The notes under the pieces were generated by a model that was not told the origin of the DNA, did not search any database, and saw only the letters and a list, made by a program, of their open reading frames with translations. A stretch of DNA of 64,000 bases, taken from positions 62,001 to 126,000 of the forward strand of contig CAYWWY010000001.1 in NCBI GenBank assembly GCA_964462525.1, in the 5' to 3' direction. The position numbers were made by a program, and so were the translations under genes. Each line of letters starts with the position of its first letter. Positions within the stretch are counted from its first letter, which is position 1. This document shows, in pieces, positions 1-8,847 of the stretch. This DNA comes from CAYWWY01 sp964462525 (GTDB taxonomy: Bacteria; Thermotogota; Thermotogae; MWEM01).

Positions 1-383
1 ATATGTATATGTCGTTTTGCAACGATTAACCCTTCATCTAATTCAACAGTACCTGCAGGACCGATCAGAATGACACCGGGGCTTCCCGCCAATTGACCTG
101 AATCGCGGACGGGTGGCGCAACCCCCAATCGCATTGCGTCAGTCACGCTGACTTCGACCTGAGTTTGTTTACGGGTAGGGCCAAGAACGCGTACTCCCTC
201 AAATCGTCCTTTTGAGCCTAGAACCGTCACTTTCTCTTCACAAGCAAATTGGCCAGGTTGTCTTAATTCTTTCATTGGTGTTAGGGAATGACCCGAGCCA
301 AAAAGACTATCAAGGTCTTCATGACTTAAATGCAGGTGCCTAGCAGATACGCCCGTTATAATTGGATTTTCTAATTTGATCAA
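1..383 (-). CDS. pduL: Phosphate propanoyltransferase PduL, N-terminal part (cut by window edge)
   Basis: This is the first 127 codons of a PduL-type phosphate acyltransferase, which exchanges CoA and phosphate on short acyl groups (acetyl- or propanoyl-CoA to acyl phosphate). The translation shows the family landmarks in order: the GVSARHLHLS zinc-histidine motif, the LGPTRKQTQVEVS stretch, the PPVRDSG segment, and the start of the second histidine motif (AKRHIH) right at the window edge. The start is a TTG at 383 with an AGGAGG Shine-Dalgarno sequence seven bases upstream. A sigma-70 promoter lies at 420-448. The gene is divergent from the HD-GYP gene. Substrate length cannot be told from sequence; no microcompartment gene is nearby, so a housekeeping acetate/ATP role is plausible (inference). 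Confidence 0.9.
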   Translation of the reverse strand, partial: MIKLENPIITGVSARHLHLSHEDLDSLFGSGHSLTPMKELRQPGQFACEEKVTVLGSKGRFEGVRVLGPTRKQTQVEVSVTDAMRLGVAPPVRDSGQLAGSPGVILIGPAGTVELDEGLIVAKRHIH

Positions 384-419
384 CGCTTTTCCTCCTCATG
401 TCAGAAAGAATGATGCTTT

Positions 420-448
420 ATTATACAGGATTTATGGAAAGGAATCAA
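420..448 (-). promoter_or_regulatory. Promoter of pduL
   Basis: On the minus strand a TTGATT -35 box (443-448) and a TATAAT -10 box (420-425) are separated by 17 bases, giving a leader of about 30 nt before the TTG start of pduL. Confidence 0.7.
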
Positions 449-546
449 TCCGCATCCAATGGTTTGATAATTGTTCAAAAAAAAGATGGATTTGTTGTAT
501 GGTATAATCAATCAAGGACCCTAAAACGGAATATGAGGATAGAAAA

Positions 547-2778
547 GTGAAAATCAAATTGATCATTGCTATGCTTGGTTTTGGTATTGTCGGGATCTAT
601 GCTTTCCTGACTTTTTGGGTCACAAGGCCCGAGGGTGTAGTTTTGAGCCTTTCTTTTGAACCCGTTCCCAACGGCCAATCATTTCATGCCCAATTCTACC
701 CTGAAACTGCAGAAATCCTTTTCTTATTCTATCCTATCAACAGCGAGCCCTCTGTGACGATAAACGGGCAGACAATTCATTATCGAGGGTATCCTTACGC
801 TCCTCTTTCCTCTTTGCAAGGGTTTTATTCGGTAAAAATACCTTTGATGGAAGAAATGCTGGAATCCTCCAATACCTTATCAATCCGGTTTTCTGGCGAT
901 GAGGATTTTTCGGAGCGCTTTCCCAGTCCAATTCTTATGACACAGTCCCAGTATCTTCGCCATGATCGGATCGTCTCCTTGATCAATGTCCATTTTTCTA
1001 TGTACGCTACCGGATCAATGATTCTATTAGGTTTTATCCTCTTTGTATTGGGTAAAAGTGTAGAGCAGGGAAAAAGAAAAGCGTATCTGTTCATGAGCGC
1101 GGGAATTCTTGCGAGCGCAGCTTCCATAATCCCCGGTATTCTGGAATCGATCCATCTTTTTTCCGCTCATGGCGAGTCGCCAACCCTGATTTATTATTTC
1201 CGGTACCTTGGATTCTCATTCAGTCTGGTGTTGATCCTGAAGTCATTGGGCATTCTCTTTTTTCATCCGGTTCGATTTTCCAGTCGGATTATTTGGATCA
1301 TCCCAGCATTTCCAATCGTTATCTTCGCGAGCCCTGTGATTTCTATACCCACTCTGCTTCTCCCCATGAATGTCCTCTTTGCCTTTTTAGTTCTATTCAT
1401 GGGGGTTATATCTTTTCAGATCCATAAAGGATTGACGATCGCTGTATTTTTTATGTTCGGGTGCATTATCTATTCGTTGATCCTTTACCCAGTTTTCTTC
1501 CGATTTTTGGTGTCTCCGCCGTTTCTCAGAGATCACGGAATTGCTGCGCTCATCTTCTCGCTTGGGTTCTTACTGGTTCACGATTACCGAAAGATCATGT
1601 CTTTGGAGAAAAAAGCGCGTGCGGAGCTGCGAGTTGCCTATGGAGAATTGAATCAGTCACACGAAGAGTTGGAAAATGCCTATCAAACCCAAGATCAAAC
1701 CTTATCTAAGCTTCAAAGAGTTATCGATCTATCAGGTAGAATGGGATCATTTGGATCCGAAGACCCAAAGGTATTTGTTCATGATGTTCTTCAAATGACG
1801 CGCGAGCTGATCCCTGAATCTGATTATGCTTTCGCCCGATACTGGGATCTTAATGACTGGGCGGAAGAGTGGGCAGATCCATTCCCAGAAATCGACGTTT
1901 CCATTCGATCCGAGTATGCCTTTGATATTGGTGATGGGTTGATCCATCACCGATGGGAAACCAAGCACCCCTTGAATAAAGGAAAGCAATCCCACAAAGG
2001 AACGGTGTCGATTCATTTGCCTTCCTTTCAAGAGATCTATATCACAGTTCTTGACGAACAGGGGTCAAATCCTGGAGTCCTCGGTATCGGAATCAACCGT
2101 GGTTCTCCAAATTCGTTTTCCACCCAAGTACAGGAAGTCCTTCAGTCGATTCGGAACATAGCCTCGGCTTTTTTTGTATTTCAACGAATGGCATGGATGC
2201 AAGAAAGTTTTCACACTCAAATTATTCATTCAGTTGTGAATATTTTAGAAATTCATGATATTTCTTCCCGAGGTCATTCGGAATCTGTTGCGTACTGGTC
2301 TCAAAAGATTGCAGAACAGTTGGAAATGCCTCCCGATCAGGTGAAACAGGTCTTTTGGGCTGCTTTGGTACATGATATTGGAAAGATTCTCATCCCTCAA
2401 GCAATTTTGCATAAGATCAGCCCACTCACGAGGCTCGAGTATGAAGTGATCAAACAGCACCCCATCTGGGCGTATCAAGTCTTGAGCGAGAGTCCCGAAC
2501 TCCAGTTTACACGCAAAGGCGTGTATCATCATCACGAACGTTTTAATGGCACAGGGTATCCGGAAGAACTTATGGGTGAAGAAATACCGGTTGTTTCTCG
2601 GATTATTGCTGTGGCAGATGCATGGGATGCAATGAGGAGAGAAAAACCGTATCGAAATGCACGAACAGATATCGAATCCATCCGTGAGCTCACCGAAAAC
2701 CAAGGCAGCCAATTTGATCCTCGGATTGTGCAGGCCTTCCTCAAAGTTCGGAAAGGGGATGAAAATCACAAAACCTAA
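547..2778 (+). CDS. Membrane receptor with HD-GYP cyclic-di-GMP phosphodiesterase output
   Basis: A 743-residue probable c-di-GMP phosphodiesterase with a sensory membrane module. Order: N-terminal membrane helix (about 5-25), an extracytoplasmic beta-rich segment (to about 150), a block of hydrophobic helices (about 152-350) like the 7TMR-DISM receptors, a coiled coil (352-390), a GAF-like region (395-550) and a C-terminal HD-GYP domain (560-735). The HD pair is at 609-610 (HDIGK) and the signature HHHERFNGTGYP at 661-672, so the metal and substrate ligands look intact. The start is GTG with AGGAT upstream; a TATAAT -10 box lies at 503-508 with no clear -35. It is followed after 23 bases by the spermidine-synthase-like gene. 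The external ligand is unknown. Confidence 0.85.
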   Translation: MKIKLIIAMLGFGIVGIYAFLTFWVTRPEGVVLSLSFEPVPNGQSFHAQFYPETAEILFLFYPINSEPSVTINGQTIHYRGYPYAPLSSLQGFYSVKIPLMEEMLESSNTLSIRFSGDEDFSERFPSPILMTQSQYLRHDRIVSLINVHFSMYATGSMILLGFILFVLGKSVEQGKRKAYLFMSAGILASAASIIPGILESIHLFSAHGESPTLIYYFRYLGFSFSLVLILKSLGILFFHPVRFSSRIIWIIPAFPIVIFASPVISIPTLLLPMNVLFAFLVLFMGVISFQIHKGLTIAVFFMFGCIIYSLILYPVFFRFLVSPPFLRDHGIAALIFSLGFLLVHDYRKIMSLEKKARAELRVAYGELNQSHEELENAYQTQDQTLSKLQRVIDLSGRMGSFGSEDPKVFVHDVLQMTRELIPESDYAFARYWDLNDWAEEWADPFPEIDVSIRSEYAFDIGDGLIHHRWETKHPLNKGKQSHKGTVSIHLPSFQEIYITVLDEQGSNPGVLGIGINRGSPNSFSTQVQEVLQSIRNIASAFFVFQRMAWMQESFHTQIIHSVVNILEIHDISSRGHSESVAYWSQKIAEQLEMPPDQVKQVFWAALVHDIGKILIPQAILHKISPLTRLEYEVIKQHPIWAYQVLSESPELQFTRKGVYHHHERFNGTGYPEELMGEEIPVVSRIIAVADAWDAMRREKPYRNARTDIESIRELTENQGSQFDPRIVQAFLKVRKGDENHKT

Positions 2779-2801
2779 TAGAATCCGGAAGAGGTAGAAT
2801 C

Positions 2802-5132
2802 ATGGAGACTCGACAAAACCCGCTGGAAGAAGTTGTGCCCATGAAACAACGCATACGGATTGCGATTGTAGTCACGGGGTTTTGTGGTATCGTGGGGCAA
2901 ATGGTTTTATTGAGGGAGTTATTGATCGTCTTTTCGGGAAATGAGCTTTCCGTTGGTGTTGTTCTAGCCAATTGGCTAATCTTGGAAGCCTTCGGGAGTT
3001 ATTTTGTCGGAAAACAGGCTGAAAGAGCCAAAAATGCTGTGATCACTTATGCTTTAATCGCTCTTGGATTTGCTATATCTTTACCAATCATGATTTATGG
3101 AACCCGTATCCTTCGATTGATTCTTGGGGCATCGATCGGACAAGGAATAGGTGTGGCGTCAATGCTTTTTGCTTCCTTTATCATCCTCTTGCCCGTGAGC
3201 ATTTTTCACGGAGCGCTGTTCACTTTCGGATGCAAAATCTATTCTCAATATGTCGGGCATGACCCGAAAACGATTGGAAGAGCCTATACATATGAGATAT
3301 TCGGCACCATCGCTGGTGGACTTGCTTGGACCTACCTTTTTGTTCCTTATCTCCATTCCTTTTCTACGGGACTCATTCTTTCGGTTTTGAATGGATGGAT
3401 CGCTTTGTTTTTATTGATTCGGTTACCGAAGGAAAAAAACCACTCTCGACAAATTATACGGGCTTTTCTCCTCTTGCTTGTTATTGGCGCCACCTCTTTT
3501 CTTCTGATTGGAGCTTCTGATCGGCTTCATATAAATTCTATCAATACCCAGTGGACACCACAGAACCTGGTACATTATCAAAACTCTCAATACAGCAATA
3601 TCAGTGTGATTGAAAAAGAAGGGCAGTACACCTATTTTTTGGATGGAATCCCTCATATTCTATCTCCGATTCCAGATATCATTTATGTTGAAGAATTTGT
3701 GCATCTTTCTTTTTTGGCCCACCCTAATCCAAGGAAAATCCTAATACTAAGCGGCGGAGCGGGAGGAGTAATCAACGAAGCATTGAAGCACCCGACTGTG
3801 ACATCGATCGACTATTGCGAGCTTGATCCCTTGCTATTCAGTCTTCTAGAAAGGGATCCAACTGAACTGATTCAAAAAGAACTGAACGATGACCGGGTTC
3901 GAGTTCGGCTAATGGATGGAAGGCTGTTTTTGAAAATGACCGAAAATCGATATGATGTAATCCTTGTTGGATTAAGGGCGCTTTCTGACCTCCAGTCGAA
4001 TCGGTTTTTCACCTATGAGTTTTTTTCTTTGGCCCAAAGAAAACTGACAGACGACGGAATTCTCGGATTCGGAATCCCGGGTTCGCTGACATATTTAAGC
4101 CATGAGCTGAGGGCACTCAATACTTCTATTTATCATACAGTGAAAGAAGTATTTGAGAATACGCGTGTACTCCCGGGAGAAGGAACCAATCTGTTTCTTG
4201 CGTCTCAGACGGATCAAGTTCTCCAATTGAACACGGAAATATTTGGCCAGCGAGTTCAAGAACGAAAACTGAGAGCCAGCATTCTAGTACCTAGACACAT
4301 CGATTACAAGCTCCACGAAGGCTGGATCAGTTGGTTTGAAGACTTCATCCGAGAAAGCCCTCAGAAGATCAATCATGATTTTCGACCCATCGGGGTTTTT
4401 CATTCAATCTCTTATTGGAACACTCTTTATACTCCCCACATACGTGGCCTTTTTCGATGGTTTGAAGGCCTCGAAGTCGGATTCCTTATCCTTATCTCCT
4501 CCTTATGTATTATTGGAATACTCTTTCTACGATTAATCAAGGCTCCTTTTTTGGGGTCAGGAGTCGCGTTTTCCATCGGTACAACTGGGTTTTCAGGCAT
4601 GATTTTCGACCTTGCTTTGATCTTTACCTTTCAAGCCATGTATGGATATGTGTTTGGGTGGATTGGTCTGTTGGTTACCTTTTTTATGGCTGGATCTGCG
4701 ATCGGAGCCATCATCATGACTGCGATACTACCACGGATCCGAAATGAGATTCGGGTATTCATCCAGATCGATTGGTTCATTATGGGGTTCGCAATTGGAT
4801 TGCCCTTTGTCTTCCTAATTCTCCAACCACATCTGAGTCATCCCACCCTCTTTCAGTCGGTTAGGTGGATCATTCTTGCTTTATCCTTAGTTAGCGGTTT
4901 GTTAATCAGCGCTCAATTTCCATTGGCGAATCGGATTATGCTTAAAAAAAAGACCAACCTTAGCAAAACTGCAGGGTTAATGTATGGAAGCGATTTAATG
5001 GGGGGCTGGATTGGCGGGATTATCGGCAGTGTGATCCTAATGCCGATTTTGGGTCTTCTGGGAACCTGTATTGTCGTGGTTATGCTAAAACTATGCAGTT
5101 TGGTGGTTATCATAACCAACCCCAGGACCTGA
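2802..5132 (+). CDS. Polytopic membrane protein with a degenerate spermidine-synthase-like domain
   Basis: A 776-residue protein. Several membrane helices (about 15-235) precede a soluble domain (about 245-500) with the spermidine synthase fold, and a second set of helices runs to the end. The soluble part keeps family landmarks (YVEEFVHL, LAHPNPRKILIL, the ELDP loop, SNRFFT), but the SAM/substrate loop reads SGGAGG rather than GGGDGG. The catalytic DxxDP-type loop reads VGLRALSD. Two acidic residues used by aminopropyltransferases are therefore absent, and ordinary spermidine synthesis is unlikely (inference). Start: ATG at 2802 with GGAAGAGG seven bases upstream; a second ATG at 2841 also has a fair site. 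It sits between the HD-GYP and radical SAM genes on the same strand. Confidence 0.75.
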   Translation: METRQNPLEEVVPMKQRIRIAIVVTGFCGIVGQMVLLRELLIVFSGNELSVGVVLANWLILEAFGSYFVGKQAERAKNAVITYALIALGFAISLPIMIYGTRILRLILGASIGQGIGVASMLFASFIILLPVSIFHGALFTFGCKIYSQYVGHDPKTIGRAYTYEIFGTIAGGLAWTYLFVPYLHSFSTGLILSVLNGWIALFLLIRLPKEKNHSRQIIRAFLLLLVIGATSFLLIGASDRLHINSINTQWTPQNLVHYQNSQYSNISVIEKEGQYTYFLDGIPHILSPIPDIIYVEEFVHLSFLAHPNPRKILILSGGAGGVINEALKHPTVTSIDYCELDPLLFSLLERDPTELIQKELNDDRVRVRLMDGRLFLKMTENRYDVILVGLRALSDLQSNRFFTYEFFSLAQRKLTDDGILGFGIPGSLTYLSHELRALNTSIYHTVKEVFENTRVLPGEGTNLFLASQTDQVLQLNTEIFGQRVQERKLRASILVPRHIDYKLHEGWISWFEDFIRESPQKINHDFRPIGVFHSISYWNTLYTPHIRGLFRWFEGLEVGFLILISSLCIIGILFLRLIKAPFLGSGVAFSIGTTGFSGMIFDLALIFTFQAMYGYVFGWIGLLVTFFMAGSAIGAIIMTAILPRIRNEIRVFIQIDWFIMGFAIGLPFVFLILQPHLSHPTLFQSVRWIILALSLVSGLLISAQFPLANRIMLKKKTNLSKTAGLMYGSDLMGGWIGGIIGSVILMPILGLLGTCIVVVMLKLCSLVVIITNPRT

Positions 5133-5159
5133 TAAGCAACGAAAAGGAGGTGTTCAATC

Positions 5160-6218
5160 GTGGCACTGCGTGTGTTGATTCTTCTCGGTATCATTTTTTG
5201 GGGCGGAACATTTGGGTTCCATGGACTTATGGAAAATGGCGAATGGAGTTCTGGAGAGCTTGGATTTGCCCAGCATCCTGTAGAAACTTTTGAACCAGCC
5301 TATCTCTCTCTACACCGCTCAGGGGAACTCCAAGATCGCGCAAATCATTTGTGGTCAATAATGGAACGATGCACCTTGTGTCCGAGAGAGTGCGGGGCCA
5401 ATCGGCTCCAAGGTGAAACGGGGTTCTGTCGCTCTCCCGGAACGAGGTTGGTCATCGCTTCGTATCATTCACATTTTGGTGAAGAAAAACCACTTGTTGG
5501 AAGAGGCGGATCTGGTACGATTTTTTTCAGCCACTGCAGTTTGAGATGCGTATTCTGCCAAAACTGGCAGATCAGCCATTCGGGAATTGGCTCAGCGATA
5601 ACAATCGAAGAACTAGCAGATATCATGCTGAAGTTGCAAAAGGGGGGGTGCCATAACATCAATTTGGTAACTCCCACCCACTATTCAGCGCATATTCTGA
5701 AAGCATTGGATATCGCTGCAGGTAAAGGGTTGCGTTTGCCGATCGTTTATAATACAGGAGGTTGGGAACGGATGGATATTTTGAAAATGCTTGATGGTGT
5801 GGTGGATATCTACCTCCCTGACTTCAAGTTTTGGGATCCCGATATGGCTGATCCTTATTTTGCTGGGGCAACACTCTATCCGTCGATAACGAAAGAGGCT
5901 CTTCTGGAGATGAACCGCCAGGTCGGCGTAGCCAGACCTGCTAGCGATGGGATCATCTACAGAGGTTTGATGATCCGTCACCTGGTCATGCCCGAAAACG
6001 TCAGCGGGTCGATCGAGATTATGGAATGGATTGCCGAGAATCTTCCAAAAGACACCTATATCAACATTATGGCCCAATACCGGCCTTTCTACAAAGCCTA
6101 TGATTATCCAGCGATTTCCCGAATGGTCACAGACAATGAGTATATTCGTGTTGTCCAAAGAGCAAGGGAACTGGGATTAACCAATTTGGACATTCAGGGT
6201 TATTGGTGGCTATTCTGA
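5160..6218 (+). CDS. PflX-type radical SAM protein (COG1313-like) with hydrophobic N-terminus
   Basis: A 352-residue radical SAM protein related to pyruvate formate-lyase activating enzymes. It has an N-terminal cysteine group (CTLCPRECGANR...GFC, about 77-97) and the cluster motif CSLRCVFCQNWQIS (about 126-139, C-x3-C-x2-C). Later segments (NTGGWER, YLPDFKF, RHLVMP, MAQYRP) match the COG1313 family, whose substrate is not known. The GTG start has a near-perfect AAGGAGG site, so the first 20 residues, which are strongly hydrophobic (LRVLILLGIIFWGG), appear to be translated. A membrane anchor or signal on a radical SAM enzyme is unusual. The gene follows the spermidine-synthase-like gene by 27 bases, suggesting a functional link. 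Confidence 0.8.
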   Translation: MALRVLILLGIIFWGGTFGFHGLMENGEWSSGELGFAQHPVETFEPAYLSLHRSGELQDRANHLWSIMERCTLCPRECGANRLQGETGFCRSPGTRLVIASYHSHFGEEKPLVGRGGSGTIFFSHCSLRCVFCQNWQISHSGIGSAITIEELADIMLKLQKGGCHNINLVTPTHYSAHILKALDIAAGKGLRLPIVYNTGGWERMDILKMLDGVVDIYLPDFKFWDPDMADPYFAGATLYPSITKEALLEMNRQVGVARPASDGIIYRGLMIRHLVMPENVSGSIEIMEWIAENLPKDTYINIMAQYRPFYKAYDYPAISRMVTDNEYIRVVQRARELGLTNLDIQGYWWLF

Positions 6219-6287
6219 GAAGAAAACCCTTGTTCAAATACGAACAAATAATTCCAATCAAGCTTGATCGCCGAATCTTGCGGAAAG

Positions 6288-8597
6288 TCAATAACTGAAC
6301 TTTTGAATATGATGATTCAGTTCTTCCGATAATTGGTTCAGGATCTCAGCGGTATGGGCCAAATCGCCAATTGCCTTCGTGCTTTCCTGAACGGAGTTGT
6401 TGAGCTGAGATATCGTTCGCTCAACGTCTCCAAACCGCTGGCCAACGTTTTCTGTTTTTTCTGATATGGTAACGATTTGGGTACTCTGAATTTGAATCTT
6501 ATCCATAATTTCTTGAACGGAATGATTCACGGATCCAAAGGTAAGAACAAGGCTCTGGATCTGGTTGGTAATCTGCGCGACATCGCCTACGATCGTTTCC
6601 ACTTTTTTCGCCCCTTTTTCTGCATCCTCTACAACATGATCTACATTATCTGCCATTGCCATTAGTTTATTGCCAATCTCAAGGGCGGTTTTATTTGACT
6701 CTTCAGCCAGCTTCCGAACCTCATCGGCTACGACGGCAAACCCTCGACCTGCTTCTCCAGCTCTTGCAGCTTCTATGGCGGCATTTAGGGCCAATAGGTT
6801 TGTTTGCTCTGCGATTGCACGAATTTGATTGACGAAATCGTTGACTTCATCGGTAATAACCTTTAGATCAGTAATCCCTGTTATGTTTGAATATACTTCT
6901 TTTCCGATTCCTGCGATCTTTTCGGACGTTTGGTTAATTGTCTGTTGGTCTTTATTGGCTTGCTCAAGGGTGGTATTCGCATTGCGGATCACACCGCCAA
7001 CCTGCTTGGTTAAGCTTTGGCTTTCTTGCGCGAGTTCCGCGGTGTTGTTGGTTACTTCCATTAGTTGCGCGACAGAATCAGAAACATATCCATGAATTTG
7101 GTTCATGCTCGACGCGATCTCCTCAGAAGTTGCGGAATTCTCTTCTACGGATGCAACGATATTCTGAGCGTCAGTCCCTAGCTGGTTTGAGGCTTTCCCG
7201 ACCCCAACTAAGGTCTCCCGAACGGATTGAATCATAATCTGGAAGGCTTTTTGCAGTTGGCCCATCTCGTCTTTGCGAAGCTTTTTCCGGAATTCTTTGG
7301 TAAAGTCCAATTTGGCTAACTCGCCAGAAAGTTTGATCATTTCTTTGATGGGATGATTGACCGATCGGAAGATGACAAAGAAAATGAATACACAAACGAT
7401 CATCATGGTGATCATGAGCCACATGACTTGGCCGCTTGTTGCACGAACGACTTGCTCTGTTTCCGAACTATTCACCTTTGCAGTGTTGATTGATTCTTCG
7501 AGGTTTCTTCGTTGCGCCATCACAACGGGGTGCAGATACGTGCGAACCGCATCGATGGTCTGATTCATTTCGGTATTGATGTATTGGAGTGACAGTGCGG
7601 CTAAAGTCGCCAATCGCTCTTCCGTTTCTTGAACCGTGTCAATGGTTCCCTGTAAGGCTTCCTGATTGGCATTGATTCCAACCATATATCGAATCAGGTT
7701 TTGTATCTGAGAACGATAATGGTGAACCAACATTTTCATCGCAACAATCTCCACAACGCTGTGTCCTTCCAGTGGATCTATCTCCAGCATCCGATCGTAT
7801 TCATCAATGATTCCATCGACAATCATAGATATTTCTTCTCGGCCATCGGACAACTCGATATTGTTGGTTAGCATATCACGGGCAATGATCTGAATTTCAG
7901 CCAAAGAAGCCATCAGAAGCTGATCAGAAAACACCTCTTCATTCCAAAGCCTCTCTGTCTCAAACAGAGTCAATTGTCCCAACCCCGATTGTCGGACTTG
8001 ATCTTCTATGATTTGTAATGCGTTGTCTTGGAGCAATATTTCATTCTCTTGATCTTGAATTGCTTTAAAAGAGTCGGCCAATCTTTGGATTTTTTGCGTA
8101 TCCCTCGTCTGCATGGTAGCCAAATTTTTCTGATTTGTTTGGAGTTGTCGTTCTTGACGAGCCATAATAATGGTCTGATATTGCATAATTTCCTGCATAA
8201 TATCCAACTCTTGATTCTTCAAAGAGAAAAGGTAGTCAACATCATCATACAACTGGCGCAAAAGGGTCCTGAGGGTTTGATCCTGTTCTTCGGACAAAGA
8301 AAACTGGTTCAATTGCTGATGGTTAGCTTCAAAGATATCTCTCATAGAATAAAGCAACATCATATCTTGAACATATCCAAGCGTAAGCACATGATGGAGC
8401 ATGTCATCCATTTCCATCTGGAACAGGGTTACAGAGTCGAATAGCTCGAATCCCCGTTCAGATTCCAATGCCCCGTGAGATATGCCTTCTGCTTGCTCGT
8501 GCAATTGATTCATGGATTGGTTGGTTACAAGGAAAATAACAAGGAGCAATGCAATGATCACAGAAAAGCTGATGAAGAGTTTCGAAGAAATTTTCAA
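6288..8597 (-). CDS. Methyl-accepting chemotaxis protein
   Basis: A 769-residue chemoreceptor: membrane helix near the N-terminus (about 6-27), a long helical periplasmic sensor (to about 385), second membrane helix (about 389-409), HAMP domain, and a cytoplasmic signalling coiled coil. The kinase-contact tip (EQTNLLALNAAIEAARAG) lies near residue 600, followed by GFAVVADEVRKLAEES. I place the start at TTG 8597, with AAGGGGTG upstream. A longer reading frame to 8726 exists, but the promoter -10 box at 8727-8732 means its first codon would lie in untranscribed DNA. The gene stands alone; no cheA, cheW or flagellar gene is in the window. The ligand cannot be predicted. Confidence 0.92.
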   Translation of the reverse strand: MKISSKLFISFSVIIALLLVIFLVTNQSMNQLHEQAEGISHGALESERGFELFDSVTLFQMEMDDMLHHVLTLGYVQDMMLLYSMRDIFEANHQQLNQFSLSEEQDQTLRTLLRQLYDDVDYLFSLKNQELDIMQEIMQYQTIIMARQERQLQTNQKNLATMQTRDTQKIQRLADSFKAIQDQENEILLQDNALQIIEDQVRQSGLGQLTLFETERLWNEEVFSDQLLMASLAEIQIIARDMLTNNIELSDGREEISMIVDGIIDEYDRMLEIDPLEGHSVVEIVAMKMLVHHYRSQIQNLIRYMVGINANQEALQGTIDTVQETEERLATLAALSLQYINTEMNQTIDAVRTYLHPVVMAQRRNLEESINTAKVNSSETEQVVRATSGQVMWLMITMMIVCVFIFFVIFRSVNHPIKEMIKLSGELAKLDFTKEFRKKLRKDEMGQLQKAFQIMIQSVRETLVGVGKASNQLGTDAQNIVASVEENSATSEEIASSMNQIHGYVSDSVAQLMEVTNNTAELAQESQSLTKQVGGVIRNANTTLEQANKDQQTINQTSEKIAGIGKEVYSNITGITDLKVITDEVNDFVNQIRAIAEQTNLLALNAAIEAARAGEAGRGFAVVADEVRKLAEESNKTALEIGNKLMAMADNVDHVVEDAEKGAKKVETIVGDVAQITNQIQSLVLTFGSVNHSVQEIMDKIQIQSTQIVTISEKTENVGQRFGDVERTISQLNNSVQESTKAIGDLAHTAEILNQLSEELNHHIQKFSY

Positions 8598-8726
8598 TAC
8601 AAACACCCCTTTCCGGTTGTTCGACGCAGAGATCCGAAAGAAAACGGTCTGCTCTCTTATCGGAACATCGATCCGTTCCCAAAATAAAACGATGTAACAG
8701 AATCGGTGATGCTTCCTTTCGAGCAT

Positions 8727-8756
8727 ATTATACCGGTTTTCTCAATAGAAGTCCAA
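8727..8756 (-). promoter_or_regulatory. Promoter of the chemoreceptor gene
   Basis: Minus strand TTGGAC (8751-8756), 18-base spacer, TATAAT (8727-8732). Transcription would start near 8720, leaving a leader of about 120 nt before the TTG start at 8597. This position decides the start codon of the chemoreceptor. Confidence 0.7.
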
Positions 8757-8847
8757 TTCATTCGGTCTGTTTCCATCAAGAAATGGCTTCCTCCTCTATA
8801 TTTTTCCGGAGATACAGCTCTTTCTTTTGAACAGAAGCTCGATAGAA

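Noticed and set aside
2245..2769. 174-codon minus-strand frame opposite the HD-GYP domain
   Set aside because: Shadow of the conserved HD-GYP coding region; low-complexity, Cys/His-rich translation and no start signals.
5685..6158. 157-codon minus-strand frame opposite the radical SAM gene
   Set aside because: Shadow of a clear plus-strand gene; no ribosome site or family match.
6230..6247. TTGTTC/GAACAA hairpin between the radical SAM and chemoreceptor genes
   Set aside because: Only six base pairs with no T-tract; too weak to call a terminator.
8450..8460. tRNA-like T-loop string (TCGAATCCCC)
   Set aside because: It is inside the chemoreceptor coding region and no acceptor or anticodon stem pairs around it. 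No tRNA was found anywhere in the window.
8598..8726. Longer N-terminus for the chemoreceptor (43 extra codons)
   Set aside because: The promoter -10 box at 8727-8732 would place the first codon before or at the transcription start, and the TTG at 8597 has its own ribosome site before a typical signal helix.
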